From Rubrivivax sp. (GTDB lineage: Bacteria > Pseudomonadota > Gammaproteobacteria > Burkholderiales > Burkholderiaceae_C), in assembly GCA_022842595.1 (NCBI GenBank), contig JALHPF010000026.1:25682-89681 (forward strand): DNA of 64,000 bases, read 5' to 3'. How positions within the stretch are numbered: position 1 is the first letter of the stretch; every line of letters starts with the position of its first letter. Position numbers and translations under genes: made by a program. Below, piece after piece: positions 17,739-24,846 of this stretch. Below the pieces are notes generated by a model. That model did not search any database, had not been told where the DNA came from, and saw only the letters and a list, made by a program, of their open reading frames with translations.

Positions 17739-17943
17739 GGTTTTCTCCGGCGGCAGCTGTTTCGATGTCCAGGCCCTCGTCTTCCATCGATCGGGAGCGG
17801 GCCTCGCGCAATGCGCCGCGATGGCGCTGCGAGACCATGAGCACTTCCCAGGCCAGGGCAGCAGCCGTCATTCCGAACGAGCCCCAGACATAGAGGCCAT
17901 AACCGCCCATGTCGATGAAGTCGGACAGGCTGTGCCAGTTCAT
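17728..17943 (-). CDS. ccmD: CcmD-like small membrane protein
   Basis: A 71-residue protein: MNWHSLSDFIDMGGYGLYVW leads into one membrane helix (SFGMTAAALAWEVLMV) and a charged cytoplasmic tail, matching the topology and start of CcmD. CcmD normally helps release holo-CcmE from the CcmABC complex. The ATG overlaps the stop of the CcmC-like gene by 4 bases, and the 3' end overlaps ccmF by 11. Assignment relies on position and topology as much as on sequence. Confidence 0.8.
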   Translation of the reverse strand: MNWHSLSDFIDMGGYGLYVWGSFGMTAAALAWEVLMVSQRHRGALREARSRSMEDEGLDIETAAAGENHGA

Positions 17944-18716
17944 GACCCGGTTCCCGTCGGCCGCTGGTCCAGGCCGATGCACTGCTCCAGCACCTGCGTC
18001 CGGGTGCGGGCGAGGATGGCCGCTGCGCCATAGGCCGTGAAGGCACCAGCCAACAGCCCCTGGGCCCAGGCCATGCCGAGGGGCAAGCCGGAATCCGCAG
18101 CAGGGTCGTTCGGGGATGTACCGGGCGAGCCCGCAGTGCACACCGCCCACAAGGTCAGCAGGGTGGCGCCGCCGGCCAGCGACAGCCCCGCGCCCAAGCG
18201 CTGGGCCCGCCTGGAATCGCCCAGCGCGACCTTCAGTCCCAGCAGGGCCAGGTAAATCAGCAGCAGCGCGGCTTCCAGGGTCCCCCAGGTGTCACCGGTC
18301 CACCACTGGCCGCGGACCGGTCGGTCATGCAGCGCACCGGTCCACAGCGCGATGAAGCTCATCAGGGCGCCGGTGGGCAGGGTGGCACCGGCCAGCATGC
18401 AGGGCAGGGCGTCGCCGGTGACGAGGCCCACGACGCCCAGCACCGCCATGACCGCGTACAGCACGCCTGACAGCCACACCGCCGGACGATGCAGCAGGGC
18501 GATGCGCTGGGCTTCGATCGCGCCGGGTTCGCCATGGGCCCAGCCCAGACCGAGCACCAGACCGGCCAGTGCCAGCGCAACAGCCAATGCCCACAACCAG
18601 GGCAGCACCCGGACCCCCAACTGCTGCCAGGCCGCGGCGGTCGCAGCGGTGCTTCGGGTTGGCGTCGAGCGGCGCGTGGATGGGCGGTGCATGGCAGGGC
18701 GATCTGCAATCGTCAT
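17940..18716 (-). CDS. ccmC: divergent CcmC-like haem-handling membrane protein
   Basis: About 258 residues with six predicted membrane helices. It aligns with CcmC in ALLHRPAVWLSGVLYAVMAV (first haem-ligand His, HxPxxW) and in the following GALMSFIALWTGA segment. The tryptophan motif is eroded: where CcmC has WGTWWVWDARLT this protein has RGQWWTGDTWGT. The second conserved periplasmic His (in the EWWNTLHQ segment of CcmC) is not visible; a Gly/Pro/Asp loop stands there instead. It may therefore handle haem differently. Start at 18716 (MTIADRP) or 18692; a His/Arg/Thr-rich cytosolic tail precedes helix 1. Two TTCCGGGAA motifs lie just upstream. Confidence 0.75.
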   Translation of the reverse strand: MTIADRPAMHRPSTRRSTPTRSTAATAAAWQQLGVRVLPWLWALAVALALAGLVLGLGWAHGEPGAIEAQRIALLHRPAVWLSGVLYAVMAVLGVVGLVTGDALPCMLAGATLPTGALMSFIALWTGALHDRPVRGQWWTGDTWGTLEAALLLIYLALLGLKVALGDSRRAQRLGAGLSLAGGATLLTLWAVCTAGSPGTSPNDPAADSGLPLGMAWAQGLLAGAFTAYGAAAILARTRTQVLEQCIGLDQRPTGTGS

Positions 18717-18758
18717 GCCGATGTCTGCGCGTGCTCTGGCCGGTTTTCCGGCTCTCGT

Positions 18759-18788
18759 TTCCGGGAAGTGGTCCACCGATTCCGGGAA
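18759..18788. promoter_or_regulatory. tandem TTCCGGGAA motifs upstream of ccmC
   Basis: Two copies of TTCCGGGAA (18759-18767 and 18780-18788) lie 21 bp apart, two helical turns, in the 77-bp gap between the triheme cytochrome gene and ccmC. The same 9-mer occurs elsewhere in the window only at 22540 and 38447, both intergenic. Candidate binding sites for a shared regulator. Confidence 0.5.
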
Positions 18789-18793
18789 ATCGA

Positions 18794-19822
18794 TCAACCC
18801 GGCGGCTTGAAGAAAGCGCGCTGGACGTACTCGCCGACAGCGGCGATCTCGGCAGGCCGGAGCACGGTCTTCCAGCCGGGCATCGACGTCCCGGGCAGGC
18901 CATCGCGGATGACGGTCTGCAGCCGCGCCGCCGGCATGCTGCGCTGGTCGTACTGGGTCAGGTCGCGCGCCTTGGGATCCATGAACTGGCCGATCCAGTT
19001 CTTGCCCGTTCCGTCGGCCGCATGGCAGAAGGCGCAGTTGGCCTGGAACAGGGCCTCGCCCTGCTTGCCGCGGGGCGACAGGCCGGCCACCCGGGGCAGC
19101 ACCTCGTGCTTGGCGTAGATGCTTGCGCTGGAGACGGCGTCGGGCGGCGGTGTGTTGGGCTGCCCCGGGACGAACCCCATGCGGGGGTAGGACAGGGGGC
19201 GCGAGCTCCATGCCGGCCCCTCGTCGACGACCCGCGCGCGGTCATGGCACGAAATGCAGGCACCGACGAACAATCGACGCCCGGCCAGCTGCGGCCCATC
19301 GAGCTGTTCGACCGGCGTGTCCAGCGGCAGCTCACCGCGCGCAAAGGGAAAGGCCGCGGCATAGCGCTCGTGGTCGGGCCAGCCGTTTTCGGCCGTGTGG
19401 TAACGCGTGTTCGGTGCCTTGTGCTGCACGAATTCTCGAGCCACGAATTCGGCCACGGCCTGCAGTTCTTCTTCGCTCAGGATGCTGCGAAAGGACTTCA
19501 TGGCGGTGCCTTCGCGGCCGTGGCGCAAGGCCAGGGCGATGCGAGATGGCGTCAGTTCGCTCCGGGCTGCTGCCGTGAAATCGCGTGGCATGGGCGTCAG
19601 GAACGTCGCGGCCAGTGTCCTGGCGTCGCCCGAATAGCCGTGGCAGAAGTAGCAGCGGAAGTTGTAGACCTTGCGGCCCAGTTCATGCCGGCTGCCGGCC
19701 GCGGCTTCGTGGACCGGCGCGGCCGTCGGCGTCGGCGGCGATGGCAGGCTACGGCTCCAGCTGTCGTAACCCGCAGCGGTCACCGACAGTGCCAGCACAG
19801 CCCCCATGAGGGTCCGCCACAT
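18794..19822 (-). CDS. exported triheme c-type cytochrome
   Basis: A 342-residue protein with an N-terminal membrane/signal segment (LMGAVLALSVTAAGY) and three CXXCH motifs: CYFCH (~57), CISCH (~190) and CAFCH (~262). Each sits in a cytochrome-c class I-like domain; the first and third have downstream Met candidates for the sixth ligand (GTAMKSF, GTSMPGW). The MPRDFTAAA and HGREGTAMKSF segments also occur, in similar form, in the neighbouring diheme protein, so the two are related. It likely acts in the periplasm passing electrons between the quinone pool/inner membrane and outer carriers; this is inference. It is 3 bases downstream of the diheme gene, in one transcription unit. Confidence 0.85.
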   Translation of the reverse strand: MWRTLMGAVLALSVTAAGYDSWSRSLPSPPTPTAAPVHEAAAGSRHELGRKVYNFRCYFCHGYSGDARTLAATFLTPMPRDFTAAARSELTPSRIALALRHGREGTAMKSFRSILSEEELQAVAEFVAREFVQHKAPNTRYHTAENGWPDHERYAAAFPFARGELPLDTPVEQLDGPQLAGRRLFVGACISCHDRARVVDEGPAWSSRPLSYPRMGFVPGQPNTPPPDAVSSASIYAKHEVLPRVAGLSPRGKQGEALFQANCAFCHAADGTGKNWIGQFMDPKARDLTQYDQRSMPAARLQTVIRDGLPGTSMPGWKTVLRPAEIAAVGEYVQRAFFKPPG

Positions 19823-19825
19823 GGC

Positions 19826-20851
19826 TCAACGCGCTGCGGTTGCTGGCCCCGCCAAGGGCTGGCGTGCCAGGATGAAGGCCTGGAAAACGTACTCGGCGAC
19901 ATCGGCCATCTGCTGAGGCGTGGTGACCTTGCTCCACGCCGGCATCTCGGTTCCCAGGCGGCCTTCGCTCACCGCGGCGTACAGCGCCAGTCGGTTGAAG
20001 CTGCTGCGGGACACATCGGCCACGAAGCTTCTGGGTTTGGGGTTGATGAAGTACGCACGCGGGCCTGCACCGTCGCCGCGTGCGCCATGGCAAGTGGCGC
20101 AATTGGCCAGATAAAAAGCACCTCCGCGTTTGAAATCTCCCTTCAGACCGTTGGGGAGGCCGGCCGTCATGTCGACCTGCGCGGAGGTGGAAGCGGCATC
20201 GGCTTCACGACCGCCATGGGCCTTGGTGCCGGAGATCGGAGCGGCGGGTGCCGTGACCTGCACCCGGGAGTCGCCCAGCACGTAGGTCTGGTGCACATGT
20301 TCGGCCAGCAGCCGGATGTCGGTCTCGGACAGCTGCGTCTTCCAGCTGACCATGGCCGTGCCCGGCCGGCCATGCGTGATGGCGGCGGCGATGCGTTCAA
20401 CATTCAGTTCGCGTTTCGAATCGGCGGAGGTGAAGTCGCGCGGCAGGGTCGACAGCGAGCCGGTCGCCCGGCTGCGGCCATCGCCCTTGTCGCCATGGCA
20501 GACCGAGCAGTAGTTGTGATACAGCACCGGCGCCTGGGAAGCTCCGGCCCGCGGCCTGGCGGAAGCGGGTGGCGCGAGCGGGCTCGCGGACGCGGCCACG
20601 GACGCGAGTGTTGGCGCAGGCGTTGGCGCAGGCGCAGGCGTTGTGGCAGGCGTTGGGGCCGCTGCCGGCACGCCGACCGCCGCGGGAGGTGCCGTGGCCG
20701 CGGTGGTGGCCCAGAGCAGCAGGGTGAAGCCCGACCACCCCCTGCGCACATTCGCAGCGAGACGCCGATGCAGGTTTTCGCGCAACGACGGGCGCGTGGG
20801 ACGGCGCTTCCACCCGTGCGCAGCGCAGGCCTCGGGAACAGCAGCTTGCAT
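19826..20851 (-). CDS. exported diheme c-type cytochrome
   Basis: A 341-residue protein: a basic N-terminus, a hydrophobic segment (WSGFTLLLWATTAATA), a long Pro/Ala/Thr-rich linker (~60-110) and two cytochrome c domains with CSVCH and CATCH. Met ligand candidates lie in GTAMVSW and GTEMPAW. The linker suggests a tethered, mobile electron carrier anchored at the inner membrane. Start at 20851 is fixed by GGAG eight bases upstream and by a sigma-54-type promoter 43 bases upstream on the same strand. It is the first gene of the minus-strand unit diheme, triheme, ccmC-D-F-G-H. Confidence 0.87.
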   Translation of the reverse strand: MQAAVPEACAAHGWKRRPTRPSLRENLHRRLAANVRRGWSGFTLLLWATTAATAPPAAVGVPAAAPTPATTPAPAPTPAPTLASVAASASPLAPPASARPRAGASQAPVLYHNYCSVCHGDKGDGRSRATGSLSTLPRDFTSADSKRELNVERIAAAITHGRPGTAMVSWKTQLSETDIRLLAEHVHQTYVLGDSRVQVTAPAAPISGTKAHGGREADAASTSAQVDMTAGLPNGLKGDFKRGGAFYLANCATCHGARGDGAGPRAYFINPKPRSFVADVSRSSFNRLALYAAVSEGRLGTEMPAWSKVTTPQQMADVAEYVFQAFILARQPLAGPATAAR

Positions 20852-20893
20852 CGGGGTTCTCCAGTCGCTCCGTCGCTTTCCTGAAGCCTGAGC

Positions 20894-20909
20894 TGCAAGT
20901 TCTTTGCCA
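20894..20909 (-). promoter_or_regulatory. sigma-54 promoter candidate (minus strand)
   Basis: On the minus strand the sequence reads TGGCAAAGAACTTGCA: a -24 TGG and a -12 TTGCA with exactly 10 bases between GG and GC, the invariant sigma-54 spacing. It would start RNA ~30 bases before the diheme cytochrome ATG. Confidence 0.6.
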
Positions 20910-20927
20910 CTGCGCGGCGCGACGGAC

Positions 20928-20943
20928 TGGCACAGCACTTGCG
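20928..20943 (+). promoter_or_regulatory. sigma-54 promoter candidate (plus strand)
   Basis: TGGCACAGCACTTGCG has -24 TGGCAC and -12 TTGC with GG-N10-GC spacing, ~30 bases before the c5-like cytochrome ATG. It is divergent from the sigma-54 candidate at 20894-20909, so both cytochrome units may be switched by one activator. Confidence 0.65.
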
Positions 20944-20972
20944 CTCGAAGCGCTGCCCGATGGAGACCCGTG

Positions 20973-21296
20973 ATGCCCCTCATACCGTTCGCGTTTCCCG
21001 CCCGATCCCTTCTCGTCTTCGGACTGGCGGGGTGCCTGGCCGCACCGGCCTTTGCCGCCGATGGCCACACCGTCTACGGCAAGACCTGTGCGGCCTGCCA
21101 TGCCAGCGGCGTGGCCAACGCGCCGAAGCTCGGTGACAAGGCGGGCTGGGCGCCCCGTCTGGCGATGGGCAGGCCGGCGCTGCTGACATCGGTGCTGAAA
21201 GGCAAGGGCGTGATGCCGGCCAGGGCTGGCCACGCCGGCCTGACGGACGAGGAGATCCAGGCCGCGCTCGATTTCATGCTCGCTGCCGTGAAGTGA
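20973..21296 (+). CDS. monoheme cytochrome c5-like protein
   Basis: A 107-residue periplasmic cytochrome: signal peptide ending APAFAAD, then VYGKTCAACHASGVANAPKL with one CXXCH and a Met ligand candidate in GKGVMPARAG. This is the pattern of cytochrome c5 (class I) domains. The same domain, more diverged, forms the N-terminus of the c5/c7 fusion protein at 27375. The ATG at 20973 follows GGAGACCC. First gene of the plus-strand unit, driven by the sigma-54 candidate at 20928; likely a soluble electron shuttle. Confidence 0.9.
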   Translation: MPLIPFAFPARSLLVFGLAGCLAAPAFAADGHTVYGKTCAACHASGVANAPKLGDKAGWAPRLAMGRPALLTSVLKGKGVMPARAGHAGLTDEEIQAALDFMLAAVK

Positions 21297-21321
21297 GCAG
21301 CGCGCACAGGAGGTGCCCAGC

Positions 21322-22482
21322 ATGAAGACCACGCCCCGGGGTGACAAGCTCGGAATGTGCGCCCCGCTTGGCAGGCGGCAGACACTGATGGGAGGCTTGG
21401 CCTGTCTGGCGGTGGCGTCCCTGCTCACGGCCTGCGGTCAGCTGCCGCAGGCGCCCGCGCCGAAACCGGCGAAGCTGCCGGTGTTCCCGCCCGAGCCCGA
21501 CGAGCCCCGGTTCTTCTACGAGCGCACGATCCGTTCCAGCGGCGACATCGTGCCCAACGACAGCAGTGAACTGAGGCGTCTCGTCACAGGCGAAGAGCAA
21601 CGCGGCGAGCCGCTGTCCAAGCCCTATGCCGTGGCGGTCTATCGCGGCCGAGTCTTCGTCAGCGACACCGTCTCCCGCTTCGTTCGGGTGTTCGATGTGC
21701 CCGCGGGAAAGATGCTGCGCATCGGCGACGACGAGGGCGCGGGCCAACTGATCAAGCCCATCGGGCTCGACGTCGATGGCCAGGGGCGGCTCTACGTGGC
21801 CGACATCGGTGCCAAGGCCGTGATGATCTACGGCCCCGACGGACGTTTCCTGCGCAAGATCGGGGGCGAGAAGTGGTTCTCGCGACTGTCCAGCGTCACG
21901 GTCGACCCGACCGGCTCGCGGGTGTATGCCGTGGACATTGGCGGCGTCTCGTCCGATCGCCACCAGGTGAGGGTGTTCGATGGGGTCAGCGGCGAGCACC
22001 TGATGGACATCGGCAAGCGGGGCAGTGGCCTGGGTGAATTCAATCTGCCGCGCGACTTGGCCATCGGCGTCGGCGGCCGCCTGTATGTCGTCGACGGCGG
22101 GAATTTCCGGGTGCTGGTGTTCGACAAGGATGGCCGCTATCTGCAGAGCTTTGGCAGCGTGGGCAAGCAGTACGGCCAGTTCGCCAGACCCAAGGAGATT
22201 GCAGCGGATCGCGAAGGCAATCTCTACGTCGTCGATGCGGCGTTCGGCAACTTCCAGATCTTCAGTCCCGACGGCGAACTGCTGCTCTTCGTCGGCGACC
22301 GCTCTGAACGCGATGCGCCGGCGCGGTACATGTTGCCTTCGGGTATCGCCGTCGACGAAGACGGCCGGGTGTATGTCGTCGATCAGTGGTTTCGCAAGAT
22401 CGACGTGTACCGGCCCGCTTCGCTGCCCGCGGGCAGCGGACACCTCGTGTTGCGACCTGTCGCGACCGGACCTGCACGCTGA
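21322..22482 (+). CDS. NHL-repeat beta-propeller lipoprotein
   Basis: A 386-residue predicted lipoprotein: LASLLTAC-type lipobox with Cys at ~38. The body is a beta-propeller of NHL repeats, each with a YVAD/YVVD-type strand (for example GRLYVADIGAKAV, GRLYVVDGGNFRV, GNLYVVDAAFGNF). AGGAGG lies 8 bases before the ATG at 21322; the in-frame GTG at 21313 is less likely. NHL propellers are protein-protein scaffolds. Two further NHL-like lipoproteins (31112, 32125) precede the 11-haem cytochrome, and this one precedes the 4-haem cytochrome, so the pairing of propeller with multiheme cytochrome recurs. Role: probably assembly or surface anchoring, not established. Confidence 0.85.
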   Translation: MKTTPRGDKLGMCAPLGRRQTLMGGLACLAVASLLTACGQLPQAPAPKPAKLPVFPPEPDEPRFFYERTIRSSGDIVPNDSSELRRLVTGEEQRGEPLSKPYAVAVYRGRVFVSDTVSRFVRVFDVPAGKMLRIGDDEGAGQLIKPIGLDVDGQGRLYVADIGAKAVMIYGPDGRFLRKIGGEKWFSRLSSVTVDPTGSRVYAVDIGGVSSDRHQVRVFDGVSGEHLMDIGKRGSGLGEFNLPRDLAIGVGGRLYVVDGGNFRVLVFDKDGRYLQSFGSVGKQYGQFARPKEIAADREGNLYVVDAAFGNFQIFSPDGELLLFVGDRSERDAPARYMLPSGIAVDEDGRVYVVDQWFRKIDVYRPASLPAGSGHLVLRPVATGPAR

Positions 22483-22532
22483 AGCCACTCGCCGCAGCGC
22501 TGCACATGCGGCGCTTCGCACACCTCTGCAGC

Positions 22533-22548
22533 TTCCCGTTTCCGGGAA
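22533..22548. promoter_or_regulatory. TTCCCG-N4-CGGGAA inverted repeat
   Basis: TTCCCGTTTCCGGGAA contains the recurring TTCCGGGAA (22540-22548) as half of a 6-bp inverted repeat with a 4-base spacer; with flanking GC the arms reach 8 bp. It is ~105 bp upstream of the sigma-54 promoter candidate at 22644, a usual place for an enhancer site. As RNA it could also fold as a hairpin, but no T-run follows. Confidence 0.5.
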
Positions 22549-22643
22549 GCGGTGTCCAGAAAGCGGGAGGTTCCACCGCATGTGCCGGCGCCTCGGGTGC
22601 GGTTTCGCAGGCACACAGCCTGGCTTCCGTGCGATGTGGCAAA

Positions 22644-22659
22644 TGGCACGCTTTCTGCA
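22644..22659 (+). promoter_or_regulatory. sigma-54 promoter candidate before tetraheme gene
   Basis: TGGCACGCTTTCTGCA has a consensus -24 box (TGGCACG) and a -12 box CTGCA with GG-N10-GC spacing. It lies 76 bases before the tetraheme cytochrome ATG and downstream of the inverted repeat at 22533. Confidence 0.7.
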
Positions 22660-22734
22660 GAACAGCCGGTGTCAAGCGGGGCATTGGGGAGTGCACGGCC
22701 TGGCGACTGTTCAACCAACTTTCGAGAGGGCGAC

Positions 22735-23649
22735 ATGAAAATGCCATGGCTTTCAAGCCGAACGAGGTGGGGGGCGGCGTCCGCAGGTTTGCTGGCGGCG
22801 CTGCTCTTCACGGGGAGCGCGCACGTCGCGGCCCAGACGCCACCCCCAGTGGGCATCGCGACCACGAAACACAACCTCGGGTCCGGGGCCGGGCCTGCAG
22901 GCCGCAACCAGGTGTCGGACACGGCCGAGATCTGCGTGTTCTGCCACACGCCGCACGGGGCCAGCACCGACGCACCAGCGCCGTTGTGGAACAAGCGGCT
23001 GGGCACCGCCGGTGCGCCGGCAGGTGGGGGGTCGTACACCACCTACGACACGTTGCAGACGCCGTCGCTCGACGGCACGGTCGCGCCGGTGGGGTCCATC
23101 TCGATGGCCTGCCTGAGCTGCCACGACGGCACGCAGGCGATGGACAACATCATCAACGCGCCCGGCTCGGGCGGTGTGCTCGCGGACGGCGGTGGCGTCG
23201 ACGGTCGCAGCTACACCTGGTCGGGCAGCACCGTGAATGCCGCGGGCCGTTTGACCAGCGGCCCTGCGCTCCTGGGCACCGACCTGTCGAACGATCATCC
23301 GATCGGGATCCAGTACTGCGGTGGCGGGCTCTCCGGCGCCGGTGCGACGGTATCCGGTGCCTGCAAGGACGGGGACTTCAGAACCGTCCAGACCGCCCTG
23401 ATCAACAGCAATCAGGTGTTCTGGGTCGACACCGGCGGCGCTGGCAAGCAGCGGACCGACCTGCCGTTGTACGTGCGCACCGACGCCAACAGCTCGCTCG
23501 GTCCCTTGGTCGAGTGCGCAAGCTGCCACGACCCGCACGTCAGCACCGGTCAGGCAGGCCCCACCACCACCGGGCAGGTGGCTGGCGAGACCTTCCTGCG
23601 CATCAGCAACGCCTCCAGCGCTGTCTGCACCGCGTGCCATGTGAAGTAG
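22735..23649 (+). CDS. exported tetraheme c-type cytochrome
   Basis: A 304-residue protein with signal peptide ending AHVAAQT and four CXXCH motifs: CVFCH, CLSCH, CASCH and a C-terminal CTACHVK. The opening module (HNLG...EICVFCHTPHGA) and the CLSCHDGT segment are shared with the 11-haem cytochrome at 33204, including CHxPH His residues likely to act as distal ligands; the LGTDLSNDHPI segment is also shared. This doubled-CXXCH (cytochrome c3/nanowire-like) type binds bis-His haems. A GAGAGGG ribosome site precedes the ATG. The last motif is 3 residues from the end. Likely periplasmic or surface electron carrier; extracellular polymerisation is only a hypothesis. Confidence 0.87.
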   Translation: MKMPWLSSRTRWGAASAGLLAALLFTGSAHVAAQTPPPVGIATTKHNLGSGAGPAGRNQVSDTAEICVFCHTPHGASTDAPAPLWNKRLGTAGAPAGGGSYTTYDTLQTPSLDGTVAPVGSISMACLSCHDGTQAMDNIINAPGSGGVLADGGGVDGRSYTWSGSTVNAAGRLTSGPALLGTDLSNDHPIGIQYCGGGLSGAGATVSGACKDGDFRTVQTALINSNQVFWVDTGGAGKQRTDLPLYVRTDANSSLGPLVECASCHDPHVSTGQAGPTTTGQVAGETFLRISNASSAVCTACHVK

Positions 23650-23673
23650 CCAGGGAGTGACGCAATGAACGTT

Positions 23674-23701
23674 GGGGCCCGGCGCGACGGCGCCCGGCCC
23701 C
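23674..23701 (+). terminator. strong GC hairpin after the tetraheme gene
   Basis: GGGGCC...GGCCCC arms extend, with a mismatch, to about 11 bp around a short loop, 25 bases after the tetraheme stop. No T-run follows. It may attenuate transcription or stabilise the upstream mRNA so that the cytochrome is made in excess over downstream genes. Confidence 0.4.
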
Positions 23702-23771
23702 GGCGTTGTCCGCTGCGCTCGTCACAGCCGTTCTGCTTCCCCTCGAACCCACGACGCCCAGGAGACCCTGC

Positions 23772-24806
23772 ATGTCTGCCCGCCTCCGTCTGCTCTGGCT
23801 GATCGGCGCCGTCCTGGTGTCCAGCCCGTTGCTGGCCGCCGAACCGGCGGCTGCACCCCGGCCAACGACGCCACCGGCGGCCGCCCCTGCCGGCCCCTTC
23901 GCCACCGTCGGCGACACGGTCGTTCCGGCAGTCGACTACCAGCGTGCACTGGCCGTGGCGATGCGCAAGAAGTACTACCACGCCAAGCCACCCGAGGCCG
24001 AATACGAAAAGTTTCAGCGCGAGGTCGGCGACGAACTCGTCAACCGTGTGCTGCTGCTGGCCGAAGCGCGCCGCCGCGGCATCCAGCCCGACGCCGAGCG
24101 CATCCAGGCCACCGTGGCCGGCTATGACGCGCAATACAAGGGCAGCGCCAACTGGACAGCCAACCGCGAGAAGATGCTCGCCTCGGTGGTGCCCCAGTTG
24201 GAGAAGGACAGCCTCATCGAGCGCCTGGAGAAGCTGGTGCGGCAGGTCCCCGAGCCGAGCGAGACCGCCACACGTGCCTACTACGAAGAACACAAGGATC
24301 TCTTCATCGAACCCGAGCAGGTCAAGCTCGCTGTGATCCTGCTGAAGGTCGACCCGAGCTCCACGCAGGCCGTGTGGAACGGCGCGATGGCCGAGGCCAG
24401 GACCATGCACAAGCGCCTGCTGGCCGGCGCCGACTTCGCAGACCTGGCCAAGCTGCACTCCGGTGACCGCACCGCCACGCGCGGCGGCGAGATGGACTAC
24501 ACCCATCGCGGCATGCTGCCCGTGGCCGTGCACGGCGTCGTCGACAAGCTGCAGCCCCGCCAGATCTCCGAGCCCGTGCAGTTGCTCGAGGGCGTGGTCA
24601 TCCTGCGGCTGGACGACCGTCGCGCCGCAACGCAGCGCAGCTTCGAGCAGGTGAAGTCGCGGGCCGCCGACCTCTGGCAGCGCCAGGAGGCCGATGCGCG
24701 CTGGAAGAGACTCATCGCCGACCTGCGCCAGGCCACCCCGATCCGTGTCGACGAAAGCCAGTATGTGCCGCTGCGTGGCACGACCGACCGCCCGCGTGCC
24801 GGTTGA
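23772..24806 (+). CDS. periplasmic parvulin-type peptidyl-prolyl isomerase
   Basis: A 344-residue SurA/PpiD-like chaperone: signal peptide (LLAAEPAAAP), Pro/Ala linker, an N-terminal helical SurA-type domain (about 40-165) and a PpiC/rotamase domain (~180-285) with LAKLHSGDRTATRGGEMDY and FAD-LA motif patterns. It would help fold secreted proteins, probably the multiheme cytochromes or the beta-barrel encoded next door. Dedicated isomerases occur beside multiheme cytochrome genes in Geobacter loci, as I recall. ATG at 23772 has GGAGACC before it. The stop is 40 bases before the chosen start of the barrel gene. Confidence 0.85.
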   Translation: MSARLRLLWLIGAVLVSSPLLAAEPAAAPRPTTPPAAAPAGPFATVGDTVVPAVDYQRALAVAMRKKYYHAKPPEAEYEKFQREVGDELVNRVLLLAEARRRGIQPDAERIQATVAGYDAQYKGSANWTANREKMLASVVPQLEKDSLIERLEKLVRQVPEPSETATRAYYEEHKDLFIEPEQVKLAVILLKVDPSSTQAVWNGAMAEARTMHKRLLAGADFADLAKLHSGDRTATRGGEMDYTHRGMLPVAVHGVVDKLQPRQISEPVQLLEGVVILRLDDRRAATQRSFEQVKSRAADLWQRQEADARWKRLIADLRQATPIRVDESQYVPLRGTTDRPRAG

Positions 24807-24846
24807 AGCGCGACGCTTCCGCTGGCACCGCAACAGGCCCTCTCAC

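Noticed and set aside
18717..18758. Sigma-54-like sequence on the minus strand ahead of ccmC
   Set aside because: GG and GC are separated by 11 bases rather than 10 (around CGGCCAGAGCACGCGCA), and the -12 box is poor. Spacing is nearly invariant in true sites, so I do not call it.
22531..22550. TTCCCG-N4-CGGGAA repeats as intrinsic terminators
   Set aside because: Two of the sites could form 8-bp hairpins, but none has a T-run, and the two copies before ccmC do not form comparable stems. A DNA-binding site explains the set better.
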